Below are positions 36,910 to 46,784 of a DNA stretch of 64,000 nucleotides, piece after piece (position 1 is the first letter of the stretch; each line of letters starts with the position of its first letter). This DNA is from Paracoccaceae bacterium (GTDB lineage: Bacteria; Pseudomonadota; Alphaproteobacteria; Rhodobacterales; Rhodobacteraceae), in assembly GCA_023260655.1 (NCBI GenBank), contig JALQUU010000003.1, forward strand, positions 1 through 64,000, written 5' to 3'. The notes below the pieces were generated by a model, which did no database searches, was not told the origin of the DNA, and worked only from the letters and a program-made list of their open reading frames with translations. The position numbers and the translations under genes were made by a program.

Positions 36910-37335
36910 ATGGCGGGGGAATTGCCCGAGTATTATTTTCGGGTTTGGGAAAACGGCGCGTTCGTTTTCCGTGTCGATACGGAAAACCGTCAACGTCGGA
37001 TCGAGATGGATCAGATCGCGACGGCAAACATCCGCAATGGCGATATAAAACCGCAAGGGGATCGCCAGCTCACCGAGGAAGACATCTCGGTCATCCGTGA
37101 CTGGATGGAGCAGCGTCTCGCCACGCTCGCCGCCCGCGACATCGACGATATCCACCGCGCGGTCGACTACCTCAACCAGACAACCCACTGGGCGCAGTCA
37201 AAAGCCACTGACGCCCAGTTAGATCTGGTCACCGATTCTCTCCTGCTCGCGATGCATGATCTTCGCTCGGTGTTGGTCCGGAAAAGGGCCGACAGGCTCC
37301 TTGCGAATTACGAAGCGCGCACCCAAGCCGAATAA
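36910..37335 (+). CDS. Conserved-looking hypothetical protein
   Basis: 141 residues, no family recognised. GTAAGGAGA lies 6 nt upstream of ATG. Mixed strand/helix N-terminus (YYFRVWENGAFVFRVDTENRQRRIEMDQIATANIRNGDI), then a long helical, charged C-terminal part (RDWMEQRLATLAARDIDDIHRAV...). No signal peptide or membrane helix. It could be co-transcribed with aatA (48 nt gap). Function unknown. Confidence 0.75.
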   Translation: MAGELPEYYFRVWENGAFVFRVDTENRQRRIEMDQIATANIRNGDIKPQGDRQLTEEDISVIRDWMEQRLATLAARDIDDIHRAVDYLNQTTHWAQSKATDAQLDLVTDSLLLAMHDLRSVLVRKRADRLLANYEARTQAE

Positions 37336-37338
37336 GGC

Positions 37339-38686
37339 TCAGGCAGCGCGCTCCAATCTGGGTAGGGACTGCCGCCAGAAGCGTAGCATCATGAACCCGC
37401 CAGCCACGGCCAGCCCCGCCGCTAGCCCCAGCCAAACGCCCACACCTTCCCAGCCCACAACAAAGGCCAGCACGTAAGCCATGGGCGCACCCACGCCCCA
37501 ATAGGCAATCGTGGCGATAATCATCGGCACGCGGGTATCCTGCACCCCGCGCAACAGGCCCAGCGCCATCACCTGCGCCGAATCCGCCGCTTGGAAAAGC
37601 GCCGCCGCCGCCATCAGGGTCACGCCAATCACGATCACCGCCGCGCGGTCGGGATCGTCCGGCGCAAGGAAAAGCCCGATCAGCAAGTTCGGAATGGTCA
37701 GGAAGGTGATCACCGTCAGCACCACGAAAACGAGCGACAGGAAAATCACCGTCGAAGCCCCTGTCCGCAGTTCCGCCAAGTCCCCTGCCCCGAGCGACCG
37801 CCCGGAGCGGATCGTCGCCACGTTGCTCAACCCCACATGCAGCATGAAGGTCATCGACGAGAGTTGCAGTGCAATCCCGTGCGCCGCCAGCGGCACAGTG
37901 CCGAGCCACCCCATCATCAAGGACGCGGCCGAGAACAGCCCCACCTCCGCAATATTCGTGATGCCGATCGGCCAGCCCAAGCGGAACACCCGCCACAAGG
38001 CTTCCCAATCCGCCCGCCAGAACCGCACGAACAACTCATGTTCCGGCACCGCGCGAATCGCATAGGCCACGATCACCACCATCGAGGCGAGTTGCGCCGC
38101 CAGCGAGGCCCAAGCCGAGCCCGCAAGCCCCATCTCCGGCGCTCCGAAATGCCCGAAGATCAGCACGTAGTTCAGCGCGGCATTCACCGCGACCGCCGCC
38201 AGTGTCGCCCACAGCACGATCTGCGTGCGTTCCAGCGCCGAAAGGTAGCTCTTCAGCACCATCACCATCAGCGCCGGAAAGATCGACCACCCCGCAATGG
38301 CGAGATACAAGCCCGCACCCTCTGCCAGCGCTGGTCCCTGCCCCAGAGCACCCAGCACCCCCTCGGCCGAAAGCAGCGCCGGAAGCGTCAGCACCCCGTA
38401 GACCATGGCAATCCAGATCGCCATCCGCGTCACCCGGCGGACCTGCTGCGCCTGCCCCGAGGTCTCGGCTTCCGCCACCATCGGCATCAGGGCCCAGGCA
38501 AAGCCAGACCCGAAGATGAAGAGGATGAAGAAATAGGTCGAGCCAAGCACCTGCGCGGCCAGCGCTTCCACGTCATACCAGCAGCATGAGTGAATCCGTG
38601 AGCCAGATCGAGGTTTGCGCCAGATGGCTGCCAATGAGCGGCAGGCCCAGGGTGAGAATGGATTTAACATGTTCATTACGGGTCAT
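37339..38686 (-). pseudogene. MATE-family efflux pump (NorM-like), frameshifted near the N-terminus
   Basis: Multidrug/Na+ antiporter of the MATE family, about 449 residues if intact. The real start is ATG 38686: MTRNEHVKSILTLGLPLIGSHLAQ ... TDSLMLLV then TGA at 38573-38575. The other frame continues with WYDVEALAAQVLGSTYFF and the rest of a normal 12-helix pump. NorM-type proteins read TD..MLGWYDVEALAA here, so two bases (a GG of CTGGGCTGG) appear lost near 38580-38585. The track ORF start (38676) is in the wrong frame for the first 31 residues. The pump is therefore broken unless this is a sequencing error. Confidence 0.82.
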
Positions 38687-38730
38687 GAGATAGCGCTAAC
38701 CCTGCTCGGAAGCACTTTCAAGCCACGCCG

Positions 38731-39669
38731 TCACGCCGCCCGCATCAAAAGCTGGAGTGCTGCCAAGGCCACCACGGCCCCCGAGATGATTTCCAAAGCC
38801 GACATCGCCCGCAGAATCCCGCGCCCTTCCGCGATCTGCGCCAGCACCCCTTCCCGCATCGTCACGGCGGCCAAGGCGACCAAAAGCGTCACCGACGCCG
38901 TGCCAAGGCCCATGGCGAAAACACCTGCGATACCCGCCGCATGGATGCCCATTTTCGCCGTAATGATCAGCAAGAAAATCGCCCCCGTGCAGGGCCGGAT
39001 CGCTACCGCGCCAATCAAGAGAAGCGCATCCCGCAACGAATGTACCTCTGCTACCTGCTCCAGCGTCGGCCCATGGGCATGGCCGAAGCCGCAATTCGCG
39101 TCATGCACATGGTCATGGCCATGCTCATGCCCCGCGCCATGCTCTGCCTCGGGCCGGAACGCCCCGAAAGCCCGCCGGATGCCCCGAGCCAGAAGCCAGA
39201 ACCCGACCCCCGCGATCGCCGCATAGGAAACCGACGCAAACCAATCCTCCGCCGCGCCTTCCAGCGCCGTTTTGCCAAGTTGCAAAACCCAGATCCCGAA
39301 ATACACAAGCAAAACGGCCGATCCGGCCTGCGCCAAGCTCGACGCCACCGAAAGCGCCCCCAAGCGCGTCAGAGAAACTCGCTGCGCCATGCCATAGCCG
39401 CCGATCAGGATCTTGCCGTGCCCCGGCCCCGCCGCATGGAAAAAACCGTAGGCAAAGCACAACACCAAGAGAGAGAACAACGCTCCGGGCTGGCCCGCCT
39501 TCAACGCTCGCACGATCCGCGCCATAGCGGTTTGCGCCTCGTGCTGGCCTTCCGCGGCCCAACGGTCCAGCACCGCCATTCCGCCCAACCCCCATAGCCA
39601 CACCGCTACAGCCAGAACCGCCGCCACAGGTAACAGCCAAGCAAGCCGCCCCGCGCTCACTTCCCGCAT
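38731..39669 (-). CDS. NicO/RcnA-type nickel/cobalt transporter
   Basis: A 312-residue inner-membrane metal transporter. Family motif [15 protein letters not shown] in an early helix; a cytosolic or periplasmic His-rich loop [25 protein letters not shown] around 194-218; a later helix with [16 protein letters not shown]. It overlaps the DUF1007 gene by 13 nt; the DUF1007-NicO pair is a known combination for Ni/Co or Zn. Direction (uptake or export) cannot be told from the sequence. Confidence 0.9.
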   Translation of the reverse strand: MREVSAGRLAWLLPVAAVLAVAVWLWGLGGMAVLDRWAAEGQHEAQTAMARIVRALKAGQPGALFSLLVLCFAYGFFHAAGPGHGKILIGGYGMAQRVSLTRLGALSVASSLAQAGSAVLLVYFGIWVLQLGKTALEGAAEDWFASVSYAAIAGVGFWLLARGIRRAFGAFRPEAEHGAGHEHGHDHVHDANCGFGHAHGPTLEQVAEVHSLRDALLLIGAVAIRPCTGAIFLLIITAKMGIHAAGIAGVFAMGLGTASVTLLVALAAVTMREGVLAQIAEGRGILRAMSALEIISGAVVALAALQLLMRAA

Positions 39670-40289
39670 TCGACCCTCACAACATCCGCAAATGCTTCGC
39701 CAACTTCCGGGTATTCGTCGTCATTCTTCGGCGGGTTCTTATAAAGCTCCTCTTCGACCAGCGTATAAGCCTTGTCGAGATCCGCCGCTTCGATCCCCAC
39801 CGTGCACCCCTCGGGTGCCGTTACCCGCCCTTGCAAATCGTAAGCCGTGTAGAACGTCGGATCATAAGCGCGCAGCGTGAGCGCTGAAACCGGCTCCACA
39901 AAACGCCTCACATGGCCCGAAACCAGCATCCCGTTCTCGAGCACTGTCTGCGTGCCAACAGGGGCTCCAAGCACAAGCGCATCCCCACTCGGCCCCACCG
40001 CGTAAAGATCGCCCTGAAACCCCTCAATCCAGTTCAGATCGAAGCCCTTCACCGTCTGCAACTCAGCGTCCGTCAGAAACCCGTCCGCATCCGGATCAAG
40101 CCCCATGTCTTCGAGGATCAGCAGCGAATAAAGTTCGTCATAGGCCCAAGTCACCTCGAGCTCAGTCACCTGCCCCGCATCGTTCGTGCGCAATGTCATG
40201 GAGATATCGACAAACACATGCGGATGCGCCGAAAGTGGCGTTGCAGTGCATAGGAAAAGGGCGGTGCAAGCGGCGCGAAAATCCATCAT
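39657..40289 (-). CDS. DUF1007 family periplasmic protein
   Basis: A 210-residue secreted protein with signal peptide [20 protein letters not shown] (mature end likely at AHPHVFVD, an N-terminal His motif able to bind metal). The acidic loop [14 protein letters not shown] looks like an EF-hand-type site. DUF1007 proteins accompany NicO transporters as probable metal chaperones. ATG 40289 or 40286 rather than the track start 40331, which precedes the signal peptide by 14 residues. Confidence 0.88.
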   Translation of the reverse strand: MMDFRAACTALFLCTATPLSAHPHVFVDISMTLRTNDAGQVTELEVTWAYDELYSLLILEDMGLDPDADGFLTDAELQTVKGFDLNWIEGFQGDLYAVGPSGDALVLGAPVGTQTVLENGMLVSGHVRRFVEPVSALTLRAYDPTFYTAYDLQGRVTAPEGCTVGIEAADLDKAYTLVEEELYKNPPKNDDEYPEVGEAFADVVRVECGK

Positions 40290-40361
40290 GGCTTTTCTTA
40301 CTCCGCCGTTTCCATCCGGCAAAGCCCCCACGCATTAGCCACGCAGCTTCCCGCCTAAATC

Positions 40362-40856
40362 CTACTCAGCCGAATGTTCAGCCAACCCGCGGCGCGCCCG
40401 CAGCGGCGTAACGATCCCCGGCGGCGGTGTATCGTTTTCGCTGAAAAGCTCAGGCAGCAACCGCTCCAGATCCATCCGCAAACGTTTGATATCCCGCTGG
40501 GATTGCTCCTCCGCCAGATCAAGCTCCATTGCATGGGCTTTCAAATCCTCCACCACGGCCCGCGCATCGTTCAGCCGTTCCGAGAAGGTCTCGATCTCCT
40601 CATGCCGCTGCCGCAAGAACAGCCGCGCCCGCGACACCTTCTCTTCCGAATAGACCCGCGCCAGATCACGCGATGCAAAGCTCATCCGTGCCGCGATTTC
40701 CAGAAGCTCCGGCCCCAGGCTGTCCAGATCGGGATGACGGCGCAAGAAAGCCAACCGCTCCTTCACCGCGTCGAATTCCGAGACCAAACGGAACGCCGTC
40801 GCACGATCCGCCGCATGGGCAATGAGATAGGCCCGCGTCACGTCCCGCATATTCAT
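40362..40856 (-). CDS. Hypothetical coiled-coil protein
   Basis: 164 residues, no family recognised. Mostly helical and charged; the middle and C-terminal parts (IETFSERLNDARAVVEDLKAHAMELDLAEEQSQRDIKRLRMDLERLL, about residues 87-133) form a heptad coiled coil. No membrane segment or signal. Stands alone on the minus strand; function unknown. Confidence 0.65.
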   Translation of the reverse strand: MNMRDVTRAYLIAHAADRATAFRLVSEFDAVKERLAFLRRHPDLDSLGPELLEIAARMSFASRDLARVYSEEKVSRARLFLRQRHEEIETFSERLNDARAVVEDLKAHAMELDLAEEQSQRDIKRLRMDLERLLPELFSENDTPPPGIVTPLRARRGLAEHSAE

Positions 40857-40877
40857 GTCGAATTTCCGGTGCGACTG

Positions 40878-41138
40878 CTACAGCGCCAGCATCCGTGCAT
40901 TGGCTGGCAGAAAGAACATCAACCCGACCGTCAGCACAGCGAGCCCTATTTCGGCCCACATGCCCGCCGCAGGCACCGCCGCGCCATCCAGCACCAGCCC
41001 GAGTTCAGGCCAGTTCCAAAGCCCGACCGCCGCCCCGAGGCGCTGCACAGACACCCTGACCGCCAGAGCCACCATCAACCCTAGAGAAACCCGGTGCCCC
41101 AAACCCAAAAACAATCGAAACGCGTGCGCCACAGCCAT
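40878..41138 (-). CDS. Small hypothetical membrane protein
   Basis: 86 residues with two probable membrane segments (GLMVALAVRVSVQRLGAAVGLW and IGLAVLTVGLMFFLPANA), no family recognised. It lies 21 nt upstream of the coiled-coil gene on the same strand and may share its transcript. The 129-nt region before it is AT-rich with a palindrome AATTTCCC-AA-GGGAAAATT at 41200-41218, a possible operator. Confidence 0.55.
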   Translation of the reverse strand: MAVAHAFRLFLGLGHRVSLGLMVALAVRVSVQRLGAAVGLWNWPELGLVLDGAAVPAAGMWAEIGLAVLTVGLMFFLPANARMLAL

Positions 41139-41267
41139 CGCCGTCGTCCCCCCAGAACAGACAGATACTTTCGGATATACTATTAAGCCTAGGAGGTATA
41201 ATTTCCCAAGGGAAAATTTACCTTAAGTCACTGAAAAAACTTGATTGATTCTACAATGGAAACAGTT

Positions 41268-41702
41268 TCAGGCTTTGCCCGGTTTTCCGCTGAAAATCCC
41301 GACGATCAGCGAAAGCAATATGCAACCTGTGAACAGGTAAAGCCCCCAAGCAGGCTCCACATGCCCCAACCCGATCCCCTTGGCCAAGGTAATATAGATC
41401 GCGATCAGGAAAATATCGGCCATCGCAAGCTTCCCCAGAACGCCCAGAACCGGTACCGCCCGCGAATCCAGCCAGCCGATATGCACCAAGGCCAGCCCGA
41501 GGGTTTTCAGCATCGGCGCGAAAATCGCGAAGAAGGTCACCACCAGCGCCAGCACCACATCGCTCTGCCATAGCGATTGCAGCCCCGTCACCACACTGAT
41601 TTCCGACAGCCCGAAAATCGGTAAAAGCCATGCCCGCATTAAAGGCGCGAACCACGAAACTGGAAACAGCACCAATAGCGCAAGATTGAGCCAGCGCAGC
41701 AC
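41268..41702 (-). CDS. Paraquat-inducible protein A (PqiA-domain) membrane protein
   Basis: A 144-residue protein equal to one PqiA membrane domain. Helices: LNLALLVLFPVSWFAPLM, VVLALVVTFFAIFAPMLKTLGLALV, LGKLAMADIFLIAIYI and YLFTGCILLSLIVGI; KLAMADIFL is the common family motif. E. coli PqiA has two such domains and partners MCE proteins. Here it is close to MlaFE genes, a reasonable context for lipid transport, although no MCE protein is present. It starts 3 nt after the stop of the upstream small membrane gene. Confidence 0.85.
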   Translation of the reverse strand: MLRWLNLALLVLFPVSWFAPLMRAWLLPIFGLSEISVVTGLQSLWQSDVVLALVVTFFAIFAPMLKTLGLALVHIGWLDSRAVPVLGVLGKLAMADIFLIAIYITLAKGIGLGHVEPAWGLYLFTGCILLSLIVGIFSGKPGKA

Positions 41703-41705
41703 CGC

Positions 41706-41987
41706 TCAGAGGCCCCGCATCAGGTCGGTGATCATCAAAATCCCGCTCACGAGGATGAGCATCGGATCGATGTTCAAGAGCCGCAAAACCCCCACGGCAT
41801 CGAAAAGGACCAGAAACACCGCCGCCGTTGTGAGGTTGGTATTGCGAAAGGCCCGCCGCGTTTCGGCATCCATCTCCTCGCCCCGCCGCCGCGCCGAATA
41901 GAGCGGCCAGCCGGTCACCAGCAGCACCGTCCCCTGAAGCAACGGGAACAACGCGAAAGAGAGCCAAAGCGGAATGGTTTCAATCAT
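41706..41987 (-). CDS. Small hypothetical membrane protein
   Basis: 93 residues with three hydrophobic segments (IPLWLSFALFPLLQGTVLLVTGW, TNLTTAAVFLVLFDAVGVLRLL, PMLILVSGILMITDLM) and a charged loop SARRRGEEMDAETRRAFRN. No family recognised. It is upstream of the PqiA-domain gene with a 3-nt spacing, so the two are likely co-translated and may act together in the membrane. Confidence 0.7.
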   Translation of the reverse strand: MIETIPLWLSFALFPLLQGTVLLVTGWPLYSARRRGEEMDAETRRAFRNTNLTTAAVFLVLFDAVGVLRLLNIDPMLILVSGILMITDLMRGL

Positions 41988-42039
41988 CTCAAGGCCTTTT
42001 TTCCCACGCTAGAAGCTGGGCGCGCCCCTTACAAGCGGC

Positions 42040-42786
42040 TTAACGCAGGGTCTCGATCGGCCCTTCAGGGCGTCCGTGGATAAACTGGTCAACGTAAGCG
42101 TCCCCGCTCTCGTCCAACTGCCCGACAGGCCCCACCCAACGGATTTTCCCGCCGTGCAGCATCGCCACCGTATCGGCAATCGCGCGCACCGAAGTCATGT
42201 CATGCGTGATCGTCATCGCGGTTGCACCCATCTCGGTCACGATCTCGCGGATCAGGTCATTGATGACGCCTGACATGATCGGATCAAGCCCCGTCGTCGG
42301 CTCGTCGAAGAAGATGATCTCCGGCTCCGCCGCAATGGCCCGCGCCAAGGAAACCCGCTTCTGCATGCCCCCCGAAAGCTCCGCCGGAAACTTCTCCGCC
42401 ACATCCGGCGAAAGCCCCACACGGCGCAACTTCTCGATGGCGATTTCGCGCGCTTCCGCCTTCGGTCGCTTCAACGCTCCCCGCATCAGCCGGAACGCCA
42501 CGTTCTGCCACACAGGCAGCGAGTCAAAAAGCGCCCCGCCCTGAAACAACATCCCGAACCGCGCCAGAAACGCGTCACGGTCGCCATCCTGCACCGGAAC
42601 GTCATCCACCGTGATCGTGCCACTATCCAGCGTCACCAGCCCCAGCACGCATTTCAACAGAACAGACTTCCCCGTCCCCGAGCCACCAATGATCACACAA
42701 GACGTGCCCGTCGACACTTCAAGGTTCACCCCCCGAAGCACATGGTTCGACCCGAAGGCCTTATGAACATCCGTGAGCGTGATCAT
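42040..42786 (-). CDS. mlaF: MlaF-like ABC transporter ATPase (phospholipid transport)
   Basis: A 248-residue ATPase of the MlaF/Ttg2A type. Walker A GGSGTGKSVLL, Q-loop MLFQGGALFDSLPV (characteristic of the family), signature LSGGMQKR, Walker B IIFFDEPTTGLDP, and a switch His in TITHDM. The track ORF to 42978 extends upstream into mlaE; ATG 42786 ([12 protein letters not shown]) overlaps the mlaE stop by ATGA. With mlaE it maintains outer-membrane lipid asymmetry or imports lipids; MlaD (MCE) is not adjacent. Confidence 0.92.
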   Translation of the reverse strand: MITLTDVHKAFGSNHVLRGVNLEVSTGTSCVIIGGSGTGKSVLLKCVLGLVTLDSGTITVDDVPVQDGDRDAFLARFGMLFQGGALFDSLPVWQNVAFRLMRGALKRPKAEAREIAIEKLRRVGLSPDVAEKFPAELSGGMQKRVSLARAIAAEPEIIFFDEPTTGLDPIMSGVINDLIREIVTEMGATAMTITHDMTSVRAIADTVAMLHGGKIRWVGPVGQLDESGDAYVDQFIHGRPEGPIETLR

Positions 42787-43559
42787 GCTGAAAAGAAAAG
42801 CTCCGTCAGAATGTAATTCGCCGCGAGGATCAGCACGCTTGCCGCCACCACCGCCGATTTCGTCGCGCGGCCCACGCCTTGCGCCCCGCGCCCCGATTGC
42901 ATCCCGTGATAGCAGCCCATCAAGGCCACGAGGAAGCCAAAGACCGCCCCTTTCACGAGGCCCGAAGCCACGTCCCATGTCTCCAGAAAGTCCACGGTGT
43001 TGCGCAGATAGGTTGCGGAATTGAAATCAAGCCGCGTCACCCCCACGATCCAGCCGCCCAAAATGCCGATGGAATCCCCCACCGCCACCAGAACCGGCAC
43101 CGCCAGCGTCGCCGCCAGAACCCGCGGCAGGGTCAGGTATTTCATCGGGTTCGTCGAAAGCGTCACCAAAGCGTCGATCTGCTCGGTCACTTTCATCGTG
43201 CCGATTTCGGCGGCAATCGACGAGGCCACCCGCGCCGCCACCATCAACCCGCCCAGCACAGGCCCCAACTCGCGTACCATGCCGATGGCCACGATCGAAG
43301 GCACCACCGCTTCGGCATTGAACCGCGCGCCCCCCGCATAGATCTGCAAGGCCAATGCGCCGCCCGTGAAAAGCGCCGTCAACCCGACCACCGGCAGCGA
43401 AAGCCAACCGATCTGTACCAGAGCCTGCAGGAATTCCCGCGTGTAAAACGGCGGGCGCATAAGATGGCTCACCGTCTCGCCCGCAAAGATCGCGATCCGC
43501 CCCACATTCGCGAGGCTCCCCAGCACCGTCCTGCCCAGACGGGCCAGCACCCCGATCAT
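42783..43559 (-). CDS. mlaE: MlaE-like permease (phospholipid transport)
   Basis: A 258-residue inner-membrane permease of the MlaE family. Marks: the [35 protein letters not shown]-terminal region, [28 protein letters not shown] (the family core) and a late helix [17 protein letters not shown]. It overlaps alr and mlaF by ATGA on both sides, so alr-mlaE-mlaF are one translationally coupled unit. Confidence 0.93.
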   Translation of the reverse strand: MIGVLARLGRTVLGSLANVGRIAIFAGETVSHLMRPPFYTREFLQALVQIGWLSLPVVGLTALFTGGALALQIYAGGARFNAEAVVPSIVAIGMVRELGPVLGGLMVAARVASSIAAEIGTMKVTEQIDALVTLSTNPMKYLTLPRVLAATLAVPVLVAVGDSIGILGGWIVGVTRLDFNSATYLRNTVDFLETWDVASGLVKGAVFGFLVALMGCYHGMQSGRGAQGVGRATKSAVVAASVLILAANYILTELFFSA

Positions 43560-44593
43560 ACCTCGCCCTCGTAGCGCCGCTCGTAGCGCGCCCCGAGCGA
43601 AGTCAGGATCTCATAACCGATAGTGCCCGCATTCGCTGCCAGATGATCCGCCCGCTGATGCTTGTTCAAAACCTCGAGCGCCGGCGGCACCTCAGCCAGA
43701 TCCGTCACATCCACGGTGATCAGATCCATCGAAATCCGCCCCACAATAGGGCAAGCGCGTTCTCCGGCGAAGAGCGAAGTCTTCGCCCCCATCGCGCGGT
43801 ACAACCCGTCGGCATAGCCCGCCGCCACTGTCGCGATCCGCGAGGGCCGCGTGGCGGTCCATGTGTTGGAATAGCCCACGGTCTCGCCCACGGCCACATC
43901 GCGCACCTGGATCACAGGCAACGCCAGATGCACCGCCGCCCGGCCATCGGTGAAAGGATCCGCGCCATGCAGGCCAATCCCCGGCCGCGTGAAATCGAAA
44001 TGGTAATCGCGCCCGAGAAGTATCCCGCCCGTCGCCGAAAGCGAACGCGGCACATCAATCCCTGCCGTCATCTCCTTGAAAACCTTGAGCTGACGCGCGT
44101 TCATCACATGGCCCGGATCATCCGCGCAGGCGAGGTGCGACATCACGAACCGCGGCTTCGGCATCTCGATCTGCCGCAAGCCCGCCCAATCCGCAGGCTC
44201 GAGCCCCAAACGGTTCATTCCCGTATCGAGCTGGATCGCGAAGGGATGGCCCGGCAAGGCCTCCAGATGGCGCAACACCTGATCGAGCGAATTGAGCACA
44301 GGCGTCAGCGCGGCCGAAGCAATGCGCCGCCCGTCCCCCTCCATATGCCCACCCAGCACATTGATCTCCGGCCCCTCGCCCAAGGCTGCGCGCAGCGCCA
44401 CGCCCTCTTCGGCCAGCGCCACGAAAAACCGCCGCGCACCCTTCAAGGCCAAGGCGCGCGCCACAGGCCCCGCGCCACAGCCATAAGCATCCGCCTTGAC
44501 CACCGCTGCGCTTTCGCAGTTGGTAATGGCATCCAGAGCGGCCCAATTGGCCGCCATTGCGGAAAGATCGACGGTAAGAACAGGTGCGGTCAT
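43556..44593 (-). CDS. alr: Alanine racemase
   Basis: A 345-residue PLP enzyme making D-alanine for peptidoglycan. The Schiff-base Lys is in [11 protein letters not shown] (about residue 34) and the second catalytic Tyr in [14 protein letters not shown]-type substrate segments include [10 protein letters not shown] and RPGIGLHG. First gene of alr-mlaE-mlaF with ATGA overlap. Divergent from radA; copy D of the GGATATTT repeat sits between the two starts. Confidence 0.95.
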   Translation of the reverse strand: MTAPVLTVDLSAMAANWAALDAITNCESAAVVKADAYGCGAGPVARALALKGARRFFVALAEEGVALRAALGEGPEINVLGGHMEGDGRRIASAALTPVLNSLDQVLRHLEALPGHPFAIQLDTGMNRLGLEPADWAGLRQIEMPKPRFVMSHLACADDPGHVMNARQLKVFKEMTAGIDVPRSLSATGGILLGRDYHFDFTRPGIGLHGADPFTDGRAAVHLALPVIQVRDVAVGETVGYSNTWTATRPSRIATVAAGYADGLYRAMGAKTSLFAGERACPIVGRISMDLITVDVTDLAEVPPALEVLNKHQRADHLAANAGTIGYEILTSLGARYERRYEGEV

Positions 44594-44649
44594 GATGGCT
44601 CGTTCATGCCAGAGGAGGCGGCAAGGTCAAGAAAAAAGGGCGTAGCCTC

Positions 44650-44690
44650 TATTTCTCTTTCCCAAATATCCCCGCCGGAGGCGGAGAACC
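44650..44690 (-). repeat. GC-hairpin + GGATATTT intergenic repeat, copy D
   Basis: On the minus strand GCCTCCGGCGGGGATATTTGGGAAAGAGAAA lies between the divergent alr and radA genes. The hairpin is short (GCCTCCGGC); this copy is not directly behind a gene end, unlike most others. Confidence 0.6.
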
Positions 44691-44753
44691 GCGCCCCGCC
44701 CGCGCCCCATCTCCCGTCTGGACGCCCCCGCCGCTTTCGGCAATATCTTCTCC

Positions 44754-46115
44754 ATGGCCAAGAAATCTCCCTCCTTCACCTGTTCGGAATGCGGTGCGGT
44801 GCACACCCGCTGGTCCGGGCGCTGCGATGCCTGCGGGGCATGGAACACGATCGTCGAGGAACGCCCCCTCACCGAAGGCGCAGGTGCCCTCGGCGGCAAG
44901 CGCGGCGCGCATGTGCCCCTCACCGATCTCGCCTCCGAGGAAGCCCCGCCGCCGCGCACCTGCTCCGGCCTTGAGGAACTTGACCGTGTTCTGGGCGGCG
45001 GCTTGGTGCCCGCCTCTGCCATCCTCGTCGGCGGAGATCCCGGCATCGGGAAATCGACGCTCCTCTTGCAAGCCGCCGCGCGCTTCGCCGAAGCGGGCCT
45101 CTCTACCGTTTACGTCTCGGGCGAAGAAGCATCCGCCCAAGTCCGAATGCGCGCCCAGCGCCTCGGCCTTGGCAAAGCCCCTGTGCGCCTCGCCGCCGAA
45201 ACCAACCTCCGCGACATTCTCTCCACCTTGGAAGCCGAACGCCCCGGCCTTGTCATCATCGACTCGATCCAGACCATGTGGGTCGACACCGTCGAAAGCG
45301 CGCCCGGCTCCGTCAGCCAAGTCCGTGCCGCTGCACATGAGCTTGTCACCTTCGCCAAAAGGCGCGGCTGCTCGGTGATCCTCGTCGGCCACGTCACCAA
45401 GGAAGGCCAGATCGCTGGCCCCCGCGTGGTCGAGCATATGGTCGATTGCGTGCTCTATTTCGAAGGCGAGCGCGGCCACCAGTTCCGCATCCTCCGCGCG
45501 GTGAAAAACCGCTTCGGCCCTGCCGCCGAAATCGGTGTCTTCGAAATGACGGGCGGCGGCCTTGCCCAAGTCACCAACCCCTCCGCGCTTTTCCTCTCCG
45601 AACGCGGCCAACCCGCTGCCGGCTCGGTGGTTTTCGCAGGCATCGAAGGTACGCGCCCCGTTCTGGTCGAAATCCAGGCCCTCGTCGCCCCAACACCCCA
45701 AGCCCAGCCCCGCCGCTCGGTCGTGGGATGGGACGGCCAGCGCCTCGCCATGATCCTCGCGGTTCTCGAAGCCCGCTGCGGCATCCTCTTCGCAGGCCTA
45801 GACGTCTATCTCAACGTCGCAGGCGGGTTGAAGATCAGCGAACCCGCCGCCGACCTCGCCGTCGCCGCCGCCCTGCTCTCCGCGCGGGAAGATGCGCCGC
45901 TCCCTCCAGAAACAGTGATTTTCGGCGAAATCAGCCTCTCCGGCGCGCTCAGACCCGTCGGCCAGATGGAAAACAGGTTGAAAGAAGCGCAAAAACTTGG
46001 TTTCACCACTGCGATTGTGCCTGCGGGCGGCAAAGGCGTTTCTGTGGCCGGTATGGCTACCACGGAAATGTCTGATCTCGCCGCCTTTGTAGGCGAAACG
46101 TTCGGAGCGGGCTGA
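44754..46115 (+). CDS. radA: DNA repair protein RadA (branch-migration ATPase)
   Basis: A 453-residue RadA that drives branch migration in recombination. Order: C4 zinc finger CSECGAVHTRWSGRCDACG (about 10-28), RecA-like core with Walker A GGDPGIGKST (about 85-94), the RadA-specific KNRFG motif in AVKNRFG, and a C-terminal Lon-protease-like domain (APLPPETVIFGEISLSGALRPV). ATG 44754 is clear. Followed by cvpA after 22 nt. Confidence 0.96.
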   Translation: MAKKSPSFTCSECGAVHTRWSGRCDACGAWNTIVEERPLTEGAGALGGKRGAHVPLTDLASEEAPPPRTCSGLEELDRVLGGGLVPASAILVGGDPGIGKSTLLLQAAARFAEAGLSTVYVSGEEASAQVRMRAQRLGLGKAPVRLAAETNLRDILSTLEAERPGLVIIDSIQTMWVDTVESAPGSVSQVRAAAHELVTFAKRRGCSVILVGHVTKEGQIAGPRVVEHMVDCVLYFEGERGHQFRILRAVKNRFGPAAEIGVFEMTGGGLAQVTNPSALFLSERGQPAAGSVVFAGIEGTRPVLVEIQALVAPTPQAQPRRSVVGWDGQRLAMILAVLEARCGILFAGLDVYLNVAGGLKISEPAADLAVAAALLSAREDAPLPPETVIFGEISLSGALRPVGQMENRLKEAQKLGFTTAIVPAGGKGVSVAGMATTEMSDLAAFVGETFGAG

Positions 46116-46137
46116 GGTCCGGCCAAAGGGGGCTGAC

Positions 46138-46698
46138 ATGGAAGGCTTTACCATCATCGACGGCGTCGTCGGTCTGGTCATTGTCGTATCGGCGATACTT
46201 GCCTACTCGCGCGGTCTCGTGCGTGAAGGCCTCGCGATCCTCGGCTGGATCGTGGCCGCCATCGTCGGCGTCATGTTTGCCAATCAGGCAGCGCCCCTGA
46301 TCAAGGAAATCCCCGTCGTTGGCGGCATGATCGCGGATAGCTGCGAGCTTTCGGTTCTCGGCGGCTTTGCCGCGATTTTCGCCATTGTTCTCGTGGTCTT
46401 CTCGCTCTTCACGCCGCTCTTCTCCAGCCTCGTGCAGCGCTCCATCCTCGGCGGCCTTGATCAGGGTCTGGGCTTCCTCTTCGGCGTCCTGCGCGGCGTC
46501 CTATTGGTCGGCGCGGCCTTCTTCGTCTATCAAACCATCGTAACCTCGCAAGACATCTCCATGGTCGACGACAGCCGCTCGGCCCGCGTCTTCGCCCGCC
46601 TCACCGGCAGCTTCGAAGAGCAAAACCCCGATCAGGCCCTTGGCTGGGTCACCCGCCAGTACGAGAACCTCGTTTCCACCTGCGACGCCCCGACCTGA
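46138..46698 (+). CDS. cvpA: CvpA family membrane protein
   Basis: A 186-residue inner-membrane protein with four helices: VVGLVIVVSAILAYSRGL, ILGWIVAAIVGVMFA, LGGFAAIFAIVLVVFSLF and LFGVLRGVLLVGAAFFVY. The RGLVREGLAILGW segment is typical. CvpA next to purF is a conserved order seen in many Proteobacteria, where it was linked to colicin V production and envelope maintenance. It lies between radA and purF, all on the plus strand. Confidence 0.93.
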   Translation: MEGFTIIDGVVGLVIVVSAILAYSRGLVREGLAILGWIVAAIVGVMFANQAAPLIKEIPVVGGMIADSCELSVLGGFAAIFAIVLVVFSLFTPLFSSLVQRSILGGLDQGLGFLFGVLRGVLLVGAAFFVYQTIVTSQDISMVDDSRSARVFARLTGSFEEQNPDQALGWVTRQYENLVSTCDAPT

Positions 46699-46784
46699 TC
46701 TTCGGTCGTATCCAACCGTGACAGTCTGGTGACAACACCCTATAGGGAGGTCAACCAGACCCCAGACGGATTCGGAGGCCTCCT

